A stretch of DNA of 64,000 nucleotides. It comes from an uncultured Lachnospiraceae bacterium (GTDB taxonomy: Bacteria; Bacillota; Clostridia; Lachnospirales; Lachnospiraceae). The translations under genes and the position numbers were made by a program. The DNA lies in assembly GCA_934437985.1 (NCBI GenBank), contig CAKSBI010000007.1:1-64000 (forward strand), given 5' to 3'. The notes below the pieces were generated by a model. It was given only the letters and a program-made list of their open reading frames with translations. It was not told the origin of the DNA and ran no database searches. Positions 1 to 10,000 of the stretch are shown piece after piece; position 1 is the first letter of the stretch, and each line of letters opens with the position of its first letter.

Positions 1-29
1 TTGTTCTCTCTCTTGCGGCAACGAAATTT

Positions 30-58
30 ATAATACCAAACGTTTCGCTGCTTGTCAA
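30..58 (-). promoter_or_regulatory. Stable-RNA-type promoter reading off the left edge
   Basis: On the minus strand TTGACA (53-58), a 17-base spacer and TATTAT (30-35). The bases before the -35 (AAAAAAAGGTGTTGACAA) are the same as those before the tRNA promoter at 26896-26924. The transcript would leave the window at once. By analogy it probably serves a tRNA or rRNA operon, which is inference. Confidence 0.6.
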
Positions 59-90
59 CACCTTTTTTTATTTTTTTGATTGTGATATTT

Positions 91-3000
91 TTAACTATCA
101 TTTCCTGTTTTATGAGATTTTAAACATTGCTCTCTTATTACTTCAAATAATAATGAAATATCAATAGGCTTTGCTATATGTGCGTTCATTCCTACCTCAA
201 ATGCATGCTGCTTGTCTTCCTCAAACGCATTTGCCGTCATAGCTACAATTGGTATCCGAGACTTTTCAGGATCTTTAAGCTTCCTTATCCTGCTTGTCGC
301 TTCATAACCATCCATCACTGGCATCTGGATATCCATCAGAATAATATCATATGTACCTGCATCTGAATTCTCAACCTTATCTACAGCAGTCTTACCGTTC
401 TCAGCTGTATCTACACTGATTCCCACTTCATCAAGCAGTTCGCACACTATCTCCCGGTTCAATTCATTATCTTCTGCAAGCAGGACATTAATGCCCAGTA
501 GTTCTTTGCTATATTTTTCCTGTGGTAATACCGGTTCTGTCTCACTTTCCTGCACTTCCTCTCTTTGCGTTATACCTGAGCTTTTTTCAAGTATGCCCTT
601 CAGCTCTGATAGGAATAACGGTTTTGAACAAAATGATGTTACACCAGCCTCAAGTGCCTCCTCCTCAATATCAGTCCAGTCATATGCTGTAAGTATAATA
701 ATTGGCGTCTCTTCACCAATTACTTTGCGTATTCTTCTGACCACCTCTATTCCGTTCATATCAGGCATAAGCCAGTCAATTATGTATACTCCGTATGGGT
801 CATTCTGTTCCTCTGAATACTGCGCCCTTAGAACAGCCTCTCTTCCTGACATTGTCCATTCAGAACGAAGGCCGATCGACACAAGCATCATTGAAACACT
901 TTGGCATATATTGAAATCATCATCAACAACAAGGGCATGTACGCCTTCCAGTTCATGTATATTAATATCAGAAATATCCCCTACTGTCTTTAGCTTAATG
1001 GTAATTGTAAACTCAGATCCGACGCCCTCTTTACTGTCAACTACAATAGTTCCGTCCATCATATCAACAATGCTTTTAGTTATAGCCATCCCAAGCCCTG
1101 TTCCCTGAATGCCACTCACTGTAGATGTTTTCTCCCGCTCAAATGGTTCAAATATATGCTTTTGAAACTCCTCATTCATTCCTATTCCTGTATCTTTAAT
1201 CTTGAATTCATATACTGAACTATCCGAATCTATTGAAGGTTTTTCGTTGATTTTTACACTTACTGTTCCACCATTTCCGGTATACTTGATCGCATTACTT
1301 ATGCAGTTAAGCAGAACCTGGTTAAGCCTTAAGCGGTCGCAATATACATTTTCATGTGTTACCTCAAGCGTGTCGAAGAAAAATTCAAGCTGTTTTGCCC
1401 GCACGTCAGTCTGCACTATAGTCTTAATATCCTGCATCATTTCGGACAGCGAGCATTCTTTTTCTTCTATATTGACTTTACCGCTTTCTATCCGGCTCAT
1501 ATCAAGGATATCATTAATAAGGCTAAGCAAATGATTACTTGATGACTGTATCTTCTTAAGATAATCAAATACTCTGTTCTCATCTTTAATATGTGTAGCT
1601 GCAAGTGCTGTATATCCGATTATTGCATTCATTGGTGTACGTATGTCATGCGACATATTTGACAAAAATATAGTCTTTGCCCTGTTTGCGTGCTCAGCCT
1701 GCGCAAGGGCATCCCTCAGCACCCTTGTCTTTTCCTGTTCCTCACGCATCATTTTATCAACAATTGCAAAACCTAAGACTATATGCCGGAGCTCCTGCTC
1801 ATTATCAACCTTCGCAGCCCTTAGCTTTGCATATACAATTTTATTATCTCTTTTAATTCTGTACACTTGTGTGAATACACCGTTTTCCTTAAAACGCTCA
1901 TTCAAAACAGATGCATCACAGTACTTTATCATTTCTGCTTTATCCTCTTCAACCACTACATTGTTAACATAATAACTGTATAATTTATTAAAATCATATT
2001 TTTCTTCAACATCCAGTCCCAGCAGATCATGTAAAGCCTCTGAAAGACGGTATGGGATTGCCTGGTTTTTTATGATATCCACATAATATACGGAGGTATA
2101 ATCCTTACTGAGAATATTAAGAATCGCATCATGTCTGTGGGACAGCTTTTCTTCTTCCAGCAGCCTGGTCTGAAGTTCAAGCTTTTCACTTATGGCACGC
2201 TGTTCCTGTTTTAAAAACTCAGCTTTTTCCCTCTCATGCCTTGCATGACGGTTTTGAAGCACGATCCTTGATGTCAGCATGCATACAGCCGCCATTGCTG
2301 CAACGACGATTATAAGCTGAAGCATATACGCACGAAAAACCTTATCATTAAGACTTGATATCTGTGTACTGAGCACGCTCTGTCTCATAAGAGAGGTCAG
2401 AACCCAGTCAGTTCCCGGAACCGGCTTGTAATACACGTAAGATCTTCCCGATTCAGGCATATCATACACAAAGTACCCTTCCTTCCCCGAAGCCCAGTCA
2501 TCTTTGAGCTTATTAAGACTGTATCCATCCGCAAATACAGCCTTTTTAGCATATACAGCAAACAGATTCTTATTATCAGGATATTCACCTTTTATAGACA
2601 GAAGGTTTTCCCCCTCTTTTGAAAACAGTCTGCAGTAAACCTGGTTCTCCTCACCCTGCACACGGATTGATGATATAATTTTTTCAACATCCATTGTCGC
2701 AAAGCATGCTACAATATCCTTTCCATTAAACCTTTTTCCCTCTACAGGGATAGCTACCATAACCATTGGATTTGAATCAGTATCCGCAATTGTTGATATT
2801 GTTGTGTCGGCAATATTTTTGCCAAGGAAATCAAACCTGTCTATCTCCTCATGTGTAATCTCATCTGTATAGATTTTATTGTCTGAATCCACCAGTGCAA
2901 ACATATCAATTCCATTAACATTCTGAATTGCGGATATATAACTCTGAAGCGATTTTTCACTCTCAAGATAATCAACCCTGAGACCTGATATGGCCTTTTC

Positions 3001-3240
3001 CATATCAGACACTTTATTATCAAAGCACCTCTTTACTTCACTTACATTTCTTGCCGCAATATCATCCAGATATAGTTTACCAATAGAATTAACACTTTCC
3101 TCAGATGTCCTGTCAGCATAATCATTAATAACTATTGTTGATATTATAAGCAGAATTGCAATAACAACTATTCCTATCATAGGAAACATACTGTTATACA
3201 ACATACTTATACATTTTTTATTATTATCTTTCAACGACAT
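91..3240 (-). CDS. Hybrid sensor histidine kinase with two receiver domains
   Basis: Membrane sensor kinase of about 1049 residues. Order: TM helix (about 13-40), extracytoplasmic sensor region resembling a Cache domain (to about 300), second TM helix, coiled-coil linker, PAS-like segment (about 370-500), HisKA with phospho-acceptor His531 in MSHDIRTPMN, HATPase with an N box (NCISNAIKYT) and G boxes (DTGIGM, GTGLGM), then two REC domains with likely phospho-Asp at 822 (IIDW) and 970 (LMDIQMP). No HPt domain is visible, so the relay partner must be elsewhere. I take ATG 3240; an in-frame GTG four codons upstream is possible and the SD, a G-run, is poor. It has its own promoter and no regulator gene beside it. 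The ligand is unknown. Confidence 0.9.
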   Translation of the reverse strand: MSLKDNNKKCISMLYNSMFPMIGIVVIAILLIISTIVINDYADRTSEESVNSIGKLYLDDIAARNVSEVKRCFDNKVSDMEKAISGLRVDYLESEKSLQSYISAIQNVNGIDMFALVDSDNKIYTDEITHEEIDRFDFLGKNIADTTISTIADTDSNPMVMVAIPVEGKRFNGKDIVACFATMDVEKIISSIRVQGEENQVYCRLFSKEGENLLSIKGEYPDNKNLFAVYAKKAVFADGYSLNKLKDDWASGKEGYFVYDMPESGRSYVYYKPVPGTDWVLTSLMRQSVLSTQISSLNDKVFRAYMLQLIIVVAAMAAVCMLTSRIVLQNRHARHEREKAEFLKQEQRAISEKLELQTRLLEEEKLSHRHDAILNILSKDYTSVYYVDIIKNQAIPYRLSEALHDLLGLDVEEKYDFNKLYSYYVNNVVVEEDKAEMIKYCDASVLNERFKENGVFTQVYRIKRDNKIVYAKLRAAKVDNEQELRHIVLGFAIVDKMMREEQEKTRVLRDALAQAEHANRAKTIFLSNMSHDIRTPMNAIIGYTALAATHIKDENRVFDYLKKIQSSSNHLLSLINDILDMSRIESGKVNIEEKECSLSEMMQDIKTIVQTDVRAKQLEFFFDTLEVTHENVYCDRLRLNQVLLNCISNAIKYTGNGGTVSVKINEKPSIDSDSSVYEFKIKDTGIGMNEEFQKHIFEPFEREKTSTVSGIQGTGLGMAITKSIVDMMDGTIVVDSKEGVGSEFTITIKLKTVGDISDINIHELEGVHALVVDDDFNICQSVSMMLVSIGLRSEWTMSGREAVLRAQYSEEQNDPYGVYIIDWLMPDMNGIEVVRRIRKVIGEETPIIILTAYDWTDIEEEALEAGVTSFCSKPLFLSELKGILEKSSGITQREEVQESETEPVLPQEKYSKELLGINVLLAEDNELNREIVCELLDEVGISVDTAENGKTAVDKVENSDAGTYDIILMDIQMPVMDGYEATSRIRKLKDPEKSRIPIVAMTANAFEEDKQHAFEVGMNAHIAKPIDISLLFEVIREQCLKSHKTGNDS

Positions 3241-3277
3241 AACCCCCCACACACAAAATATGCAACTTCTTCTTTTA

Positions 3278-3307
3278 ATTATACAGTTATTCTACATAAT
3301 ATTACAA
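3278..3307 (-). promoter_or_regulatory. Probable promoter of the hybrid kinase
   Basis: Minus strand TTGTAA (3302-3307), 18-base spacer, TATAAT (3278-3283), 38 bases before the chosen start. Confidence 0.5.
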
Positions 3308-3338
3308 CATATTTTATTTCTTTTTTTATAAATACGTG

Positions 3339-3344
3339 TATAAT
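3339..3344 (+). promoter_or_regulatory. -10 element of the nitroreductase gene
   Basis: TATAAT preceded by GTG; no clear -35. Transcription would begin near 3351, after the upstream ATG at 3349, which supports ATG 3391 as the true start. Confidence 0.5.
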
Positions 3345-3390
3345 ATAAATGTCGCAGATTAATTATTTTCAAGAAAGGAATATACATATT

Positions 3391-3933
3391 ATGGAAGCAA
3401 TTAAATGTATTAAAACAAGAAGAAGTATTCGCAGGTTCAAAGAAAATCCGGTTGACCACAACACCATCAATGCAATCATTGATGCAGCAGCTATGTCCCC
3501 TTCATGGAAAAACACACAGATTGCACGTTATAACATTATTGAGAGCAGGGAAATTCTTGATAATATCGCTGATAATTGCGTGCTTGATTTTGAGTTTAAC
3601 CAGAAAACTATCCACCGTGCCCCACAGTTATGCGTAGTAAGCATGGTTACAAAGCGCTGCGGATACGAGCGTGACGGAAGTTTTTCAACTTCCAAAGAAG
3701 ACCGTTGGGAAATGTTTGATGCCGGAATTGCATCCCAGACATTCTGCCTTGCAGCACATGATATGGGAGTAGGCACAGTTATTCTCGGAATATTTGATGA
3801 GGACAAGGTTGCCGCAGCTATCAATCTTCCTGATGGTCAGAAGGTTGCAGCCCTTATTGTAATGGGATATCCTGACCAGGAATGTGAAGCCCCGAAAAGA
3901 AAGACTGTTGATGAGCTTGTAACTTATATGTAA
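3391..3933 (+). CDS. Nitroreductase family protein
   Basis: FMN-dependent oxidoreductase of 180 residues. The N-terminus MEAIKCIKTRRSIRRFKENPV is the family signature (phosphate-binding RRSIRRF), followed by the AAAMSPSWKNTQ segment and a C-terminal GYPDQE motif typical of the fold. The start is ATG 3391, preceded by AAGAAAGGAA; the ATG at 3349 lies before the likely transcription start. It is monocistronic and convergent with the symporter gene. Members reduce nitro-compounds, quinones or flavins with NAD(P)H, and the substrate cannot be told from sequence. Confidence 0.88.
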   Translation: MEAIKCIKTRRSIRRFKENPVDHNTINAIIDAAAMSPSWKNTQIARYNIIESREILDNIADNCVLDFEFNQKTIHRAPQLCVVSMVTKRCGYERDGSFSTSKEDRWEMFDAGIASQTFCLAAHDMGVGTVILGIFDEDKVAAAINLPDGQKVAALIVMGYPDQECEAPKRKTVDELVTYM

Positions 3934-3939
3934 TAATTA

Positions 3940-3981
3940 CGGACACATACCGGCACGTTCCCATGCTGCCATATGTGTCCG
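3940..3981. terminator. Hairpin between convergent genes
   Basis: CGGACACATA pairs with TATGTGTCCG around a 22-base loop containing further pairing. It has only weak T tracts, so it may serve both convergent genes. Confidence 0.5.
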
Positions 3982-3987
3982 CTTCAT

Positions 3988-5388
3988 TTATTCAAAGCCC
4001 AATAATGCAAGTATTCCTGTCGACTGCAAAAATAAAATTACCATAATGACCGGAACAACATACTTTATCATGATGATATAGAGCCGCTTTCTCCTAAATC
4101 TGTCACCTGTAGATTCCATCTCTTCTATTATCCAATCCGGTTTCATGATCCATCCAATAAGGATTGCTGACAGGATACTGATAAACGGCATCATAAAGCT
4201 GTTACTTATATAATCCATTACATCAAGAAGCTGTCCTCCCTTGATTGCAGGGAATGACGTCTCAAAATAAAATACACTGTATCCAAGTGCAACCACAGCT
4301 GTTGCGCCGAGATATATAACAGTAAGTACTGAGGTTGTCTTCTTACGGTCAGTATGGAATATCTCCATGCAATTAGCAACGATTGACTCAAGCACAGATA
4401 TACATGATGTAAGGGCAGCAAAAACTGTCATCACAAAAAATGCCAGTCCAATATATCTTCCTGCCGGTCCCATTTCAAAAAATACTTTCGGAAGTGATAC
4501 AAACATAAGTCCCGGTCCTTTTGACATTCCATCAATTCCGGAAAATACAAATATTGATGGAATGATCATTACACCTGCAAGAACCGCAACAAGTGTATCA
4601 AATATCTCAACCTGTGATACCGCTTTGTTAAGATTGACATCCTTTTTTACATACGAACCATATGTAATCATTATACCCATGGAAACACTAAGCGAGAAAA
4701 ACAGCTGGCTCATCGCATCAAGCAGCACCTGCAGGAACTTACCAACTGTAAGTCCCTTAAAATCCGGTATAAGATATACACTAAGCCCCTGGATACCTGT
4801 CCTGATATTACCCTCTGCATCTTCCGCACTTAGCGTGAGTGCAAATATTGCTATACCAACCACCATCACAAGAAGCACCGGCATCATTATCTTCGAGCAA
4901 CGCTCTATCCCGCCCTCAACTCCATTGTATACAATAATTGCCGTGACCATCATAAAGATAAGACCATATGCTACTGATGAAGGATCAGTGATAAATTCAG
5001 TAAAATACGTGTCAACCGCCGCATTCTCACAGTCACCTGTCAGGAAAACCATTAAATACTTGGTTATCCAGCCACCAATAACTGCATAATATGTCATTAT
5101 TATTACCGGGACAAAAAATGTGATCACGCCCAGGAACTTCCATTTTTTGCGCATCGATGTATACGCATTGATAGAACTCTGCCCCGTCTTCCTCCCTATG
5201 GCAATATCAGTCGTAAGGAGTGTAAAGCCAAATGTAAGTACAAGAACAAGATATATTATTAAAAACAATCCACCTCCATCCTTGGCAACAAGATAGGGAA
5301 ACCGCCACAGATTACCTACTCCTACAGCACTTCCCGCTGCTGCAAGTACAAAACCTAACTGTCCGCTAAATGAACCTTTCTTTTCCAT
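3988..5388 (-). CDS. Sodium:neurotransmitter symporter family (SNF/NSS) transporter
   Basis: Integral membrane protein of 466 residues with about 11-12 TM segments and the LeuT-type start GQLGFVLAAAGSAVGVGNLWRFPYL, whose glycines and GNLWRFPY form the Na+/substrate site in this family. Bacterial members usually take up amino acids (Trp, Leu, Tyr, Met) with Na+. An ATG five codons upstream (5403) begins the sequence ATGGAGGAGA, which itself supplies the SD, so the ATG at 5388 five bases beyond GGAGG is preferred. The specific amino acid is unknown. Confidence 0.9.
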   Translation of the reverse strand: MEKKGSFSGQLGFVLAAAGSAVGVGNLWRFPYLVAKDGGGLFLIIYLVLVLTFGFTLLTTDIAIGRKTGQSSINAYTSMRKKWKFLGVITFFVPVIIMTYYAVIGGWITKYLMVFLTGDCENAAVDTYFTEFITDPSSVAYGLIFMMVTAIIVYNGVEGGIERCSKIMMPVLLVMVVGIAIFALTLSAEDAEGNIRTGIQGLSVYLIPDFKGLTVGKFLQVLLDAMSQLFFSLSVSMGIMITYGSYVKKDVNLNKAVSQVEIFDTLVAVLAGVMIIPSIFVFSGIDGMSKGPGLMFVSLPKVFFEMGPAGRYIGLAFFVMTVFAALTSCISVLESIVANCMEIFHTDRKKTTSVLTVIYLGATAVVALGYSVFYFETSFPAIKGGQLLDVMDYISNSFMMPFISILSAILIGWIMKPDWIIEEMESTGDRFRRKRLYIIMIKYVVPVIMVILFLQSTGILALLGFE

Positions 5389-5433
5389 ATTCTCCTCCAT
5401 CAATTATCATTTGTCTCACCATAATAATACTTT

Positions 5434-5736
5434 TTACACTTCATAATCCATACACGTTCTTGTTGCAGTATAAGGCCTTACCTTATTATCTGCCACAGCC
5501 ACATGTTCGGGGTGAACTGCATATCCTGCAAGCGCATCTGCATTTTCAAATGTCGAATCAAGCATAACATCTGCATTGGAGCTTTCAAGACATTCAATAT
5601 TAACCCTAATATCGGTCAGACCCGGTATCTTTCCCTTAAGACCCTCAAGCCCTTCCTTGATGCCCCTTTTTACATCTGCCTTCTCAGTCTCACTGAGACT
5701 GTCCTTTAATGTCCATAAAATAACATGCTTTATCAT
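5434..5736 (-). CDS. Dabb (stress-responsive alpha/beta barrel) family protein
   Basis: Small cytoplasmic protein of 100 residues beginning MIKHVILWTLKDSLSE and containing the HPEHVAVAD segment near the C-terminus, both typical of the Dabb ferredoxin-like family. A strong GGGAGG lies six bases before ATG. It stands alone, divergent from the glycosyltransferase. Members are dimeric and of varied or unknown function. Confidence 0.85.
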   Translation of the reverse strand: MIKHVILWTLKDSLSETEKADVKRGIKEGLEGLKGKIPGLTDIRVNIECLESSNADVMLDSTFENADALAGYAVHPEHVAVADNKVRPYTATRTCMDYEV

Positions 5737-5774
5737 AGTCTTCCTCCCTGCGTTTTATTTTGCCTTTAAATTAT

Positions 5775-5803
5775 ATTATACATTTTTTTACCGGAAATAA
5801 CAA
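5775..5803 (-). promoter_or_regulatory. Promoter of the Dabb gene
   Basis: Minus strand TTGTTA (5798-5803), 17-base spacer, TATAAT (5775-5780). Confidence 0.6.
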
Positions 5804-5832
5804 CTGTTATACCAATATTTAGTTGCGTGTGC

Positions 5833-5838
5833 TATAAT
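5833..5838 (+). promoter_or_regulatory. Extended -10 for the glycosyltransferase gene
   Basis: TGCTATAAT gives a TG-extended -10; no convincing -35 is seen. It lies 54 bases before the start. Confidence 0.45.
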
Positions 5839-5891
5839 GGAACAAATAAATACAGCATTTTTACATGATGCACAGCAAAAGGAGACACGCA

Positions 5892-6959
5892 ATGCTTTCA
5901 ATATGTATGATAATAAAAAATGAAGAACGGCTGTTGGACAAATGTCTTGATGCGGTAAGCAGCCTTGGCGCGGAATTAATAATTGTTGATACCGGTTCAA
6001 CCGACGCTTCTATAGATATAGCAGGCAGATATACCGACAGACTGTATGAATATGAATGGTGCAATGACTTTTCCGCTGCCAGGAATTTTGCTGTCAGCAA
6101 AGCCTCTAATGATTGTATTCTTTCACTGGATGCTGATGAAATCCTTGACACCTTTCAGCTCAGCCGGCTTAAAAAATGCATTGAAAAATGCACTGATGAT
6201 ACCACAGATTACCCTCCCCTTGGACGTATAGTGTGTAAAAACCACTATTCCAACAATGGCGAAGAAAATGTCCTTGTCGAAAAACTTCCACGAATTTTTT
6301 CAAAATCCCACTATCATTTTGAAGGAATAGTACATGAGCAGCTTGTTCCCCTTGACCCGGCTGCAAAAAAATCATACATTGATTCGTCCCTGGAATTCAA
6401 TCACTATGGCTACTACGGAGATGAGGATTTTATTAAAAATAAATCAGACCGCAATATCAGCCTGTTAAAAGCAATGCTTGAGGAGACCCCGGACGATCCA
6501 TACATAATGTATCAAATTGGCAAAAGCCACTTTATGCGTGGGGATTATGCTTCATCATGTCAGATATTTGGCGAATGTCTGTACCATGACCTTGACCCAA
6601 AGCTTGAGTATGTCCAGGATCTTGTGGAATCCTATGGATACTCATTACTTAATACCGGGCAGTATGAAGCTGCGCTGGGTCTTGAAGGTGTATATAATGA
6701 ATTTTCAATATCCTGCGAGTTTGTCTTTTTAATGGGCCTTATATATATGAATAATGCCCTGTTTGACAAAGCTGTACGTGAATTCCGCAAAGCAACAGCT
6801 TTTAAAACATGCAAAATCGCCGGAACCAACAGCTATCGTGCTAATTATAATATCGGAGTTATTCATGAATGTACCGGCAATATCAAGGCTGCTAAAAACT
6901 TCTACATAAAATGTAATAATTATGCCCCGGCCCTTAACAGACTTGTTTCCCTGAAGTAA
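5892..6959 (+). CDS. Family 2 glycosyltransferase with C-terminal TPR repeats
   Basis: Cytoplasmic protein of 355 residues. N-terminal GT-A domain with MLSICMIIKNEERLL, the nucleotide-binding VDTGSTD segment and the metal-binding SLDADEI motif; the rest (about 195-350) has tetratricopeptide-like helices (YQIGKSHFMRGDY, YNIGVIHECTGN). This arrangement is shared with SunS-like peptide/protein glycosyltransferases and with many uncharacterised Firmicutes enzymes. The start is ATG 5892 with AAGGAG seven bases upstream; the earlier ATGs lack an SD. No acceptor gene is adjacent, and a strong terminator follows. Confidence 0.85.
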   Translation: MLSICMIIKNEERLLDKCLDAVSSLGAELIIVDTGSTDASIDIAGRYTDRLYEYEWCNDFSAARNFAVSKASNDCILSLDADEILDTFQLSRLKKCIEKCTDDTTDYPPLGRIVCKNHYSNNGEENVLVEKLPRIFSKSHYHFEGIVHEQLVPLDPAAKKSYIDSSLEFNHYGYYGDEDFIKNKSDRNISLLKAMLEETPDDPYIMYQIGKSHFMRGDYASSCQIFGECLYHDLDPKLEYVQDLVESYGYSLLNTGQYEAALGLEGVYNEFSISCEFVFLMGLIYMNNALFDKAVREFRKATAFKTCKIAGTNSYRANYNIGVIHECTGNIKAAKNFYIKCNNYAPALNRLVSLK

Positions 6960-6988
6960 CAGACCGCATGGTTAATCCGCAATTGTTA

Positions 6989-7025
6989 AAAGGCTGCCAC
7001 ATCATCTGACGTGGCAGCCTTTTTG
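6989..7025 (+). terminator. Rho-independent terminator
   Basis: AAGGCTGCCAC and GTGGCAGCCTT form a near-perfect stem around a 10-base loop, followed by a short T run; it ends the glycosyltransferase transcript. Confidence 0.85.
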
Positions 7026-7082
7026 CCTGTCGGACGGACTGTCCCCGGCAGCCCATATCCAATTGCATTTTTCCTTAAATAA

Positions 7083-10000
7083 TTATTTTGATGCTTTAAT
7101 CATTCTCCTATACTTCTTAAGAACAGCCTTCGGAATTATTATTTTGCATTTATTACTAATTTTATAAAACAGCTTCTTACCCATGGCCGTAATTTTCTTA
7201 CCCTTAAATGTAACCGATGAAAGCCTTGTACACTTATAAAATGCCCTCTTACCTATCTTCTTAATGTTGGAACCGATAATTACCTTTTTCAGCTTACTGT
7301 TACCCTTAAATGCATTAGCAGCTATCTCAGTAACTTTATATGTAACTCCATTAATCTTAATTGTTGATGGTATTTTAACACTCTTATAAGTTTTCTTCAC
7401 AGGTCTTACAACCGATACTGTCCGTTTACCTTTTTCATTGGTAAGTACTTTATACCGCAGATTTGAAACCTTTACTATATCCCCGGCTTCCACCACGGAA
7501 TCTGCTCCAGGTGATGGTTCCGGAGACGCCGTTACTGACGGCGCCGGTGTCGGTGTATTGTAATCAAACACATGAAGCTGTATCAGGATAGGAGCAGAGT
7601 ATTCGGCGAAGCCTTCTGAATATATTGCCCTTATATAGTAGTAATATACTGCATTCTCATACTGATTATATGCCTGGATCGAACCGGCATTAATATTTTC
7701 ATTCACCGTAAATGCCGCTCCTGTCACTTCTACCGACTGTAATGATGTCGTATTGCCATCGCATACAGCAACGACATTCCTGACACCATCAATTGTTGTC
7801 GAGTAACTGATCTCATATCCAGCCGCATTATCATTTTTATCCCAGATTAAGTTTATATATTTACCATATGCATCCTTAACAAGGAATCTGTTCACCCTCA
7901 GATCCGGCACAGATGTAGGTGAAGCCGTAGCTTCGGGCGTTCCGGTCGGAGCTGCTGTCGGACCGGATGTTGGATTGGACGTTGGTGAAGGCGTTACTGT
8001 TGGTGTAACAGTTGATCCTGGCGTAGGCTCCGGTGTAGTAACCAGCGTTCCCTTTACCTTAACGCTTACAATATCTGACATGTCGCTGTAAATAAAGCCA
8101 ACACCTACCTTAGCCTGATATCCTCTTACACAGTAATAGTATGTCCTTCCTTCTTCAAGATTGCTGATAGTAAGCGAACATCCTGAAACATCCCTGCACA
8201 GGGTCATATTGTCTCCCGCATTATTGTCAACATTATACACCCTGAACCCTGTTACATTGCCCATATCATCCCACTTAAGATTAACTACACCCTCTTCTAC
8301 GGATTCTGCGGTAAGATTAGTTACCTTTCCATAAGGATTAGGCGTTGCAGTCGGAAGCGGAGTAGGACTCGGCGATGGGGCAGGTGACGACGTGATCATT
8401 ACAAGCAGTCCCTCCGAATAATCACCTAATATATATGTATCATTAGCACTATCCATTATATATGCCACAACATAATAATAATACGGAGTATCAAGCTCAA
8501 TCTCTGTTGTATTAACGTTTGAGCCCTTAATATCATCCCCTGTACGTACACGCTCTCCATCTGCACCTATTGAACGATATACAAAGTATCCGTCTGCTGC
8601 CGGAACTCCGCTCCATCCAATCCTGGCACTGCGCTCATAGAATTCAAGTACAGTAAGATTAGTTGCCTTTCCAACCGGATCCGGCTCTTCAACTACTGCA
8701 TTACCTACAACAGACTTATTAGTAATATCCGAACTGTCACTATATCTCCTTGTGTTCTCGTCTATTATCTCATAAGCCCTTACGAAGTAATAATATCCGT
8801 CATCCGGACCAAGCTCTTTTCCATCATTATGGTCAATATATGAGTTGTCTGTTACCGAACCCCTCTCTTCAACCGCCCCATCAGGTTCTGACTTTCTGCA
8901 CACAAGATATCCGTCAGCTCCCACGACCTTATCCCATGTGAGCTCAATCTCAGTCCCGGCATCATTAACAGCTGCAACCACATTGGCAGGCTTATCAAGC
9001 TTCCAGACAGCATACAATGTAAGGTCTGATTCTACCCTGTAATTATTTCCCGGAACATATTCATAACCCTTACCAAGAGGATCCGTATTCCAGGATACAA
9101 ACGTCCTTCCGGAATACATAAATGTGTTCTGGATTACAGTGACATCGGCACCTGCGATATACTCCATAACAACTTTATCCTCAGTCATATTATTGGCAAT
9201 ATAAGCAATCTTACATTCCTCAAACGTAACATCTATCACCTCAGACCAAGGCTTGTAATACAGAGCATTATCTGTTGTAACATACGCTCTTATAGAATAG
9301 TAATATGTTCCAACACTCTCAACCTTCTCATCAAGATACTCTACCGTATCTCCTGATTCAACCGTGGCAATAAGCTCACCATGCCCATCCTTGTTGCTGC
9401 TCCTGTAAATATAATATCCGCTTACTCCGTCAACCTTATCCCATGTAAGAGACACTGTATCATTTTTTATTGTTCCTGAAAGCCCTGTTACCTGGCCCTC
9501 ACTGACACTGCCGGGCTCAACAGTGACTGTCTCTGATTCTACACCTGCCGACTTAAGCAGTCCTGACGGAAGCTCAATATCCTCATATGCAACGATATAA
9601 TAGTAATACATTGATGTATTATCAATTGCCTCCGTCACATATCTGCTGTCACCTGTAGTTCCAAGATGTTCAAAATTACCATTGAGACCCTTACGCTGGT
9701 ATACATCATAGCCTGTAGCAGAAGCATTACCATTCCAAGTCAGCTCAACTGTGTTGTCATCATTGCGTGATGCCTCAAGCCCTGTTACCGCATTCAGCTT
9801 CCAGCGGGCATTTAATACTACATCTGATTCCAGCACCTCAGCCGATATTGAATCGTTATTACCCTGTTCATCAATATCTGTCTTATAAGATATCTCTGTA
9901 TCATTAATTGTTCCATACCAACCGGTAAACCGATATCCTTCGCGTGTATATGTACAGTCCCTTACCTGAATATCACTGCTGCCCATGATGACATAATCTT

